A stretch of 27,419 nt of DNA from an uncultured Clostridia bacterium (lineage in GTDB: Bacteria; Bacillota; Clostridia; Oscillospirales; Ruminococcaceae), in assembly GCA_947381875.1 (NCBI GenBank), contig CANCXY010000007.1, positions 1-27,419 on the forward strand, given 5' to 3'. A program made the translations under genes and the position numbers. Shown here piece by piece: positions 22,992-27,419 of the stretch (positions are counted from its first letter, which is position 1; each line of letters opens with the position of its first letter). Below the pieces are notes generated by a model. That model searched no databases and had not been told where the DNA came from. It saw nothing but the letters and a program-made list of their open reading frames with translations.

Positions 22992-23624
22992 ATGACATAC
23001 ATATTCGATTTAGATGGCACCCTCACCGACACCAACGGCCTGTGGGCGGAGGTGGACGCGGAGTTCCTGCGCCGCCGGGGCCTTGCGCCCACCCCGGAGT
23101 ACGCTAGGGAGATCATGCGCTGCACATTCGTTTCGGCGGCGGCGCTCACCAAACGGCTGTATAATCTTCCTGATACGCCGGAGGAGCTTATGGCGGAATG
23201 GGAAAATATGGCCGCGCGCCACTACACCGACCTTGCACCGTTGAAGGAAGGAGCCGGGGCGTTCGTGCGCCAGTGCGCCGCCAAGGGGCATACCTTAGCT
23301 GTGTTTACCGCCTGCCGCCCAACGCTGTGCCGCGCCGCGCTGGCACGCCTGGGGCTATTGGATCTGTTCGTGCATCTGGTGTTTGCGGAGGAGCTTTCCT
23401 ACGAAAAATGGGATCCCCGCTGCTATACCGAGCTGTGTACGCTGGTGGGCGCGCAGCCCGCCGAGTGCGTCTTTTTTGACGACAGCCCCGACAACTGCGC
23501 TGCCGCTGCCAAAGCGGGGCTGTCCGTCGTCGGCGTATATGACGCGCACTTCGCGGCACGTCAGGACGAAATGCGGAACGTGTGCGGGCGGTATGTACAC
23601 TCACTGCAAGAACTGGTGCGTTGA
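22992..23624 (+). CDS. HAD-superfamily phosphatase (PGP/Gph-like)
   Basis: This 210-residue HAD hydrolase has motif I FDLDGTLTDTNG at the very N-terminus, a helical cap (about 16-85), motif II VFTACR with Thr, the conserved Lys region EKWDP and motif IV FFDDSPDN. It resembles phosphoglycolate phosphatase and beta-phosphoglucomutase-like enzymes, but the substrate is not readable from the sequence. AAAGGAGG lies 12 bases before the ATG, a slightly long spacing. The GH13 gene follows 81 nt later on the same strand and may share the transcript, so a sugar phosphate is a possible substrate (inference). Confidence 0.92.
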   Translation: MTYIFDLDGTLTDTNGLWAEVDAEFLRRRGLAPTPEYAREIMRCTFVSAAALTKRLYNLPDTPEELMAEWENMAARHYTDLAPLKEGAGAFVRQCAAKGHTLAVFTACRPTLCRAALARLGLLDLFVHLVFAEELSYEKWDPRCYTELCTLVGAQPAECVFFDDSPDNCAAAAKAGLSVVGVYDAHFAARQDEMRNVCGRYVHSLQELVR

Positions 23625-23643
23625 AAATGCTGGAAGTATGATC

Positions 23644-23669
23644 GTTTCCCCCTGCCAGGGGCGGGAAAC
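23644..23669. other. Hairpin between HAD and GH13 genes
   Basis: GTTTCCC (23644-23650) pairs with GGGAAAC (23663-23669), with further C/G pairing inside. The following bases are A-rich, not T-rich, so it is not an intrinsic terminator. It may affect transcript stability between the two genes. Confidence 0.5.
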
Positions 23670-23705
23670 AACAAAAAATTCTCTGCATGAAAGGAAGGCT
23701 TTGCC

Positions 23706-25001
23706 GTGGCAAACAATACGGATATTTCCTATCGCAATCAGGTGATGTATTCGATTTATGTCCGCAACTACAGCGCCGAGGGCACGTTTGAGGCCGTGCG
23801 GCGCGACCTCGCGCGGATTCGGGCACTGGGGGTCAATATCATCTGGCTGATGCCCATCCATCCCATTGGCATGGAAAAGCACAAAGGGACGCTGGGGTGC
23901 CCTTACGCCATCCGCGATTACCGCGCCGTCAATCCCGCTTACGGCACACTCGACGATTTCAAGCGCCTGGTAGATGACATCCACGCGCACGGCATGAAAT
24001 GCATCATCGACGTGGTGTATAACCACACCTCGCCCGATTCTGTTTTAGCGAAAGAACACCCGGAGTGGTTCTATCACAAGCCGGACGGCGGTCTCGGCAA
24101 CCGCACCGGTGACTGGGGCGATGTGGCCGACCTGGACTATTCGCACCCGGAGCTGTGGGATTATCAAATCGACACGCTGAAATACTGGGCGGGTATCGTC
24201 GACGGCTTCCGGTGCGATGTTGCGCCGCTGCTGCCGCTCGCGTTCTGGCTGCGGGCGCGCGCCGAGGTGGAGGCCGTGCGGCCCGGCTGCTTCTGGCTGG
24301 CGGAATCGGTGGAGGAGTCGTTTGTGGTGGAAAACCGCGCGCAGGGTATCCCGTGCCTGTCCGACGCCGAATTGTACCAGGCGTTCGACGCATGCTATGA
24401 GTACGATATTTTCCCCCATTTTCAGGAGTACTTAGCCGGATATATGCCCAAGGGGAATTACCCGGCGGCCATCACAAGGCAGGAGGCGGCGTTCCCGGCG
24501 AACTATATCAAGCTGCGGTATCTGGAAAACCACGACCGCGACCGCGCGGCCTTTGCCATCCCGGATGAGACGGCGCTCTGGAACTGGACGGCCTTTCTCT
24601 ACTTCCAAAAGGGGTTGACACTGATCTATATGGGGCAGGAGGTATGCGCGGAGCATACGCCGAGCCTGTTTGAATACGAGCCTGTTGAATGGGACACCGG
24701 GCGCAGCCTTGCGGAATTGATGCAGACGATGGCCGCTATTAAAAAGGACGAGATTTTTGCGCGGGGACAGTATCAGGTATGGCACGCGCCCCATGATATG
24801 CTGGTGGGCGTATACGCGGCGGACGGCCAGCAGATGCACGGCATATTCAGTACGCGCGGCGAAGCGGCAGTTGTCCGCGTGGTCGCGCCGGACGGGCGTT
24901 ACAGGAATTTGATCGACGGCGGCGAGGTGGAGGTGCGCGGCGGCCAGGTGAGCTGCAAGGGCGCGCCGATTGTTTTCAAAACGCCGTGTGCGGATGCGTG
25001 A
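23706..25001 (+). CDS. GH13 alpha-amylase-family glycosidase
   Basis: This 431-residue enzyme is a glycoside hydrolase family 13 protein, acting on alpha-glucosidic bonds. All four conserved regions are visible: DVVYNHTS (region I), GFRCDVAPL with nucleophile Asp171, FWLAESVEE with acid/base Glu200, and ENHDRDR with Asp277. It has no signal peptide, so it works on internal malto-oligosaccharides or related sugars. The C-terminal beta domain is short. The start is GTG at 23706, after GAAAGGAAGG. A good terminator lies at 25021-25050. The exact linkage specificity cannot be inferred. Confidence 0.94.
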   Translation: MANNTDISYRNQVMYSIYVRNYSAEGTFEAVRRDLARIRALGVNIIWLMPIHPIGMEKHKGTLGCPYAIRDYRAVNPAYGTLDDFKRLVDDIHAHGMKCIIDVVYNHTSPDSVLAKEHPEWFYHKPDGGLGNRTGDWGDVADLDYSHPELWDYQIDTLKYWAGIVDGFRCDVAPLLPLAFWLRARAEVEAVRPGCFWLAESVEESFVVENRAQGIPCLSDAELYQAFDACYEYDIFPHFQEYLAGYMPKGNYPAAITRQEAAFPANYIKLRYLENHDRDRAAFAIPDETALWNWTAFLYFQKGLTLIYMGQEVCAEHTPSLFEYEPVEWDTGRSLAELMQTMAAIKKDEIFARGQYQVWHAPHDMLVGVYAADGQQMHGIFSTRGEAAVVRVVAPDGRYRNLIDGGEVEVRGGQVSCKGAPIVFKTPCADA

Positions 25002-25020
25002 TTTTCCCGGATATGGTTTT

Positions 25021-25050
25021 GGGGCGGCTTTCGCCGCCCCTCTTTTTATT
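25021..25050 (+). terminator. Intrinsic terminator of the GH13 gene
   Basis: GGGGCGGC (25021-25028) pairs perfectly with GCCGCCCC (25033-25040) around TTTC, followed by TCTTTTTATT. The T-tract overlaps the stop codon region of the convergent nucleotidyltransferase gene. On the minus strand only a weak downstream tract exists. Confidence 0.92.
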
Positions 25051-25897
25051 CGTATTGCAGAAGCCCTTCTTTTACCTGCGTCATATACTGCTCAATGCCT
25101 TTTTCCTCCTGTACGTCATAGGAAAAGCCCAGATTTGCGGCGACCGCACGGGCGGCATCCCCAAATAAATACAGCATGGAAAAAGCGGCGTTCCAGATGT
25201 TTTCCGGCTCCGCGTCGGTATAGGTGGCCCGGAAGCGCTGGTAGAGGTCCTCCGGCAGGTATTTTTTGAAATACTTGCCCATCTTCCCGGCAGATACCTC
25301 AAAATCATGCTCCGCGCCGATATACCATTCCAGCATCCGTATCAGCTCATCCCGGACATAGTGGTTCAGCATTTCCATTGCGTAGGAAAGCTCGTCGCGG
25401 GCAATGCCCTTTGCCACGTTGTTCAGGCACCAGTGGAACTCGTTGCAGCAGTCGGTGAACAGCTTCTCCGTGGGCTTTTTGATGTACCAGTGATCCTTTG
25501 CGGGCTGTATTGCGGGGAACGTGCCGTCCTTATCCAGCAGCAGGATCTCCGGTTCGCCGTCCGGAACATATTCCTCCGGCGAAACATTCAGGTCGATGCG
25601 GTTCCCGTCCGGGAAAATCATCAGGTAGACGTAATGGCCGTCTCCGTCCGGCGGCATCAGAACAGAGCTTTCCGGCTTCTGGAGCAGGGACGGCATACCG
25701 AAATTTTCTTCGATCCACGCCATATTGTCCCAGAACGGCGCTGCGTCCTTTACATGAAACACAATGTCAAAATCCTGATAGATGTCCACAGGGCAGTCGG
25801 GGTTGACGCGGGAACCGCTCATTGTTACGGCGCGGATGCGGTCATCCTGTTGGGCAATCTGCAAAATCAAATCAAGCATTTCCTTTGGCGTGCGCAT
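25046..25897 (-). CDS. ANT(6)/AadK-like nucleotidyltransferase
   Basis: This 283-residue protein belongs to the aminoglycoside 6-adenylyltransferase (ANT(6), AadK) family. The nucleotidyltransferase core is VTMSGSRVNPDCPVDIYQDFDIVFHV, with the GS motif and the DxD pair (Asp44 region). The C-terminal helical part (ELSYAMEMLNHYVRDELIRMLEWYIG) is also typical. ANT(6) enzymes adenylate streptomycin, but many chromosomal members in gut Firmicutes have no proven resistance role. GAGGAGA precedes the ATG. It starts six bases after the stop of the ribbon-helix-helix gene and is translated from the same transcript. Confidence 0.93.
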   Translation of the reverse strand: MRTPKEMLDLILQIAQQDDRIRAVTMSGSRVNPDCPVDIYQDFDIVFHVKDAAPFWDNMAWIEENFGMPSLLQKPESSVLMPPDGDGHYVYLMIFPDGNRIDLNVSPEEYVPDGEPEILLLDKDGTFPAIQPAKDHWYIKKPTEKLFTDCCNEFHWCLNNVAKGIARDELSYAMEMLNHYVRDELIRMLEWYIGAEHDFEVSAGKMGKYFKKYLPEDLYQRFRATYTDAEPENIWNAAFSMLYLFGDAARAVAANLGFSYDVQEEKGIEQYMTQVKEGLLQYE

Positions 25898-25903
25898 GAC
25901 GAT

Positions 25904-26335
25904 TTATCTCCTCTCTTTTCGTTTCAGCGCCGACACGATTTCAGGCGTGGCCTGTATTTTCCCGCGGATTTTTGCGGCCTCTATGGCGGCGTCGACGAGC
26001 TGCGGCGTGATGCCCTGGTCGACCACCAGAATGCCCGTTACCATTACATTGAGCGTCTGGCCTTTTTGCACCGCTTCTTTTAGGGTTTCACGGGCAAGGT
26101 AGATCAGGCCAATGCCGCCTACCACCGGGTGTTCCGGGCGGAACTGCACTTTTTCGCTCTGTTGTTGCAGGCGCGCGAAATCCCCCTTGTGCTTTTCCAA
26201 CAGCTCCCGGATCGCAATGCGGCAGAAGTCGCTGCGGTTTGTGTATTCCAGGCTGTCGACTAACAGGTCGATTTTCGCAAGGTCCAGCGTGCTGACATTG
26301 ATTGTCATTTTTTCGGTTTTCAGGTCGGTGTCCAT
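25904..26335 (-). CDS. Ribbon-helix-helix (CopG-like) regulator
   Basis: This 143-residue protein begins with a ribbon-helix-helix pattern: a beta strand (MTINVSTLDLAKIDLL), then helices (VDSLEYTNRSDFCRIAIRELLEKH). A C-terminal part of about 85 residues follows (GGIGLIYLARETLKEAVQKGQTLNVMVTGILVVDQGITPQLVDAAIEA), which I do not recognise and which could bind a ligand or partner. The ATG at 26335 follows GGGAGC; a second ATG nine codons later is possible. It heads a two-gene operon with the ANT(6)-like gene under a perfect consensus promoter with an operator-like inverted repeat, which suggests autorepression. Confidence 0.82.
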   Translation of the reverse strand: MDTDLKTEKMTINVSTLDLAKIDLLVDSLEYTNRSDFCRIAIRELLEKHKGDFARLQQQSEKVQFRPEHPVVGGIGLIYLARETLKEAVQKGQTLNVMVTGILVVDQGITPQLVDAAIEAAKIRGKIQATPEIVSALKRKERR

Positions 26336-26360
26336 AAGCAGCTCCCTTTTTATTCTGTTT

Positions 26361-26411
26361 ATATTCTAAATGGAGTATGTTTATTATACTATATGGATGG
26401 CTTTTTGTCAA
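26361..26411 (-). promoter_or_regulatory. Perfect consensus promoter and operator of the RHH-ANT operon
   Basis: On the minus strand, TTGACA (26411-26406), a 17-nt spacer and TATAAT (26388-26383): both boxes are exact consensus. Directly downstream, an imperfect inverted repeat (ATATTC / GAGTAT, plus-strand 26361-26378) covers the expected transcript start near 26376. Such a strong promoter with a site at +1 is typical of tightly autorepressed genes. Confidence 0.85.
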
Positions 26412-26427
26412 GTCCTGTGCGCAAGTT

Positions 26428-26520
26428 CACAGATCTGCTGTCGCAGACATCCCGACAGAATATTCCCGCGCCTATTACCGGGGAAACTGCAATAAGGTTG
26501 AAGTGACCGTGATGGCCTGA
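26428..26520 (+). pseudogene. C-terminal relic of an unknown gene
   Basis: A short frame reads HRSAVADIPTEYSRAYYRG then NCNKVEVTVMA and stops at TGA (26518-26520). The composition is protein-like but there is no start, and the preceding sequence is the promoter of the RHH gene on the other strand. It looks like the 3' stump of a deleted gene. It could be chance coding. Confidence 0.28.
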
Positions 26521-26613
26521 GCCTTTTCATGCACTTTTTCGTTTTAGCGGCAGACAAATTCAGCCGGATTCCCTTTGCCGCCCGAACTAGTGGTAACACT
26601 CCCCTTCCGCTTC

Positions 26614-27419
26614 CTATTCTAATGACATACCGAATGCCTCTACGACATCCGTGCTATCCAGATTGTTTATCCTCTTGCCCATTGCCTTAGCAATAAGCCC
26701 AAGCAGTGTTTTTGCCCGCAAAGCAAAGAATGTCTCAAAGTCATCATTGCGCAGCGATGCTACATCTATTCCATGGGATGCGACATTGGCATCCAAAGCC
26801 TGCGCCCACACATTTGTTCCTCAATGGCTTTTAAGTACTCACTCGGAGCAGCACCGCCAATCTTTCTATTTGTTCGGTAGGCAATCGGCGTTTTGTTCAC
26901 AATACAGTTCCATTTGCGTTTATCATACCCTTTCTTCTCGCAGTATTTTTGAGGGAAGATATGATGAATATCCACATAATCAGCTATGAAGTTCGTGAAA
27001 TCCATCTTATCTCCACTGATGAAATCTTTTGCACCTCCGCCAAGGATAAGCGCCATAACACCTTTATATGCTGCGCCATTACGAGTTTGGAGCGAAAGTA
27101 AGCGGGTAGGTTGGAAAAACGCACGGTTTACGGTATCGGGTTCATCACCACCATTTATCCATGCTAACACGCCCGATACATCATTGACATAACGGGTCTC
27201 ATTTGCCGAACCGTACATCTCACCAAATACCCCACACCAATACCAGGCGGCGAGTTTTTCTTTTACGACGCCATCCTCCGCCCTGCTTCCAAGAACGGCC
27301 ATCAGCACGGCAAGCGGAATAAACTGTGTCGTATACGGAAGGTCACGCGGAGCAAGAATACTCTGCTGAACGAGAAAACGAGCCGCTTTGATGTAGCCAT
27401 CAGTAAGAGCGTCTGCGTA
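26614..27419 (-). pseudogene. DUF262/DUF1524 (GmrSD-like) protein, frameshifted, 5' end beyond window
   Basis: This is the C-terminal part of a DUF262-DUF1524 protein, the architecture of GmrSD-type modification-dependent restriction enzymes. The HNH-like DUF1524 core is DIHHIFPQKYCEKKGY followed by NCIVNKTPIAYRTNRKIGG. The frame runs from the window end (27419) to about 26815 and then stops early at 26766. The family's usual ending continues in the next frame: ALDANVASHGID, then DDFETFFALRAKTLLGLIAKAMGK, to 26614. Adding one base in the T-run at 26813-26815 (plus strand) restores SEYLKAIEEQNVWAQALDAN, which reads through naturally. So this is either a real one-base deletion (pseudogene) or an assembly error. 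Base composition is more AT-rich than the neighbouring core genes. Confidence 0.8.

Noticed and set aside
23644..23669. Terminator between the HAD and GH13 genes
   Set aside because: The stem is followed by A residues rather than T residues on the plus strand, and no minus-strand gene ends there.

Overview
The window looks like a contig end from a GC-rich, low-signature Gram-positive (Firmicutes/Clostridia), most likely a gut Oscillospiraceae-type bacterium. The reasons are the strong AAGGAGG-type ribosome sites, the consensus sigma-A promoters with 17-nt spacers, GTG/TTG starts, GC-rich coding with AT-rich intergenic signals, an SdpR/SdpI pair, YfhO, and a dlt-like operon. The genus call is inference. 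Bases 1-49 are not biological: they are an Illumina P5-side adapter with an index, so the true sequence begins at base 50, inside the first gene.

Layout. 50-2118: a 5'-truncated YfhO-family membrane protein. 2361-5904: tex and a MATE exporter, one nucleotide apart. 5905-7310: an accessory stretch with a 55-nt dispersed element, a strong promoter driving a 43-aa membrane peptide, and an AT-rich orphan gene of unknown function on the minus strand. 7330-12870: a promoter-led operon of transglutaminase-like lipoprotein, adenylation enzyme, carrier protein, MBOAT acyltransferase and SGNH-like protein. This is a dlt-like surface-acylation system in the order A-C-B-D with a changed substrate pocket and a Cys in place of the SGNH serine. 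12987-13484: a small lipoprotein. 13714-14712 (minus): an XRE regulator fused to six membrane segments, with candidate operators. 14944-16473 (minus): a Y-family translesion polymerase. 16676-17598: an SdpR/SdpI autorepressor-immunity pair. 17599-18061: a 23-nt iterated motif and a gene remnant. 18132-22619 (minus): tldD-tldE and an M3 oligopeptidase as one operon. 22992-25001: a HAD phosphatase and a GH13 glycosidase. 25046-26335 (minus): a ribbon-helix-helix protein coupled to an ANT(6)-type nucleotidyltransferase behind a perfect consensus promoter. 26336-27419: a relic fragment and a frameshifted DUF262/DUF1524 (GmrSD-like) gene running off the end.

A three-hairpin intergenic repeat of about 80-130 bp occurs four times (plus two degenerate remnants), in both orientations, often directly after stop codons. 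A second, about 55-nt element occurs twice. These are the clearest structures not explained by ordinary genes. No tRNA, rRNA, CRISPR array or intact insertion sequence was seen.

The most promising candidate for an undescribed system is the 7330-12870 operon, which may attach an amino-acyl or acyl group to a surface polymer. The AT-rich orphan at 6416-7075 comes second.
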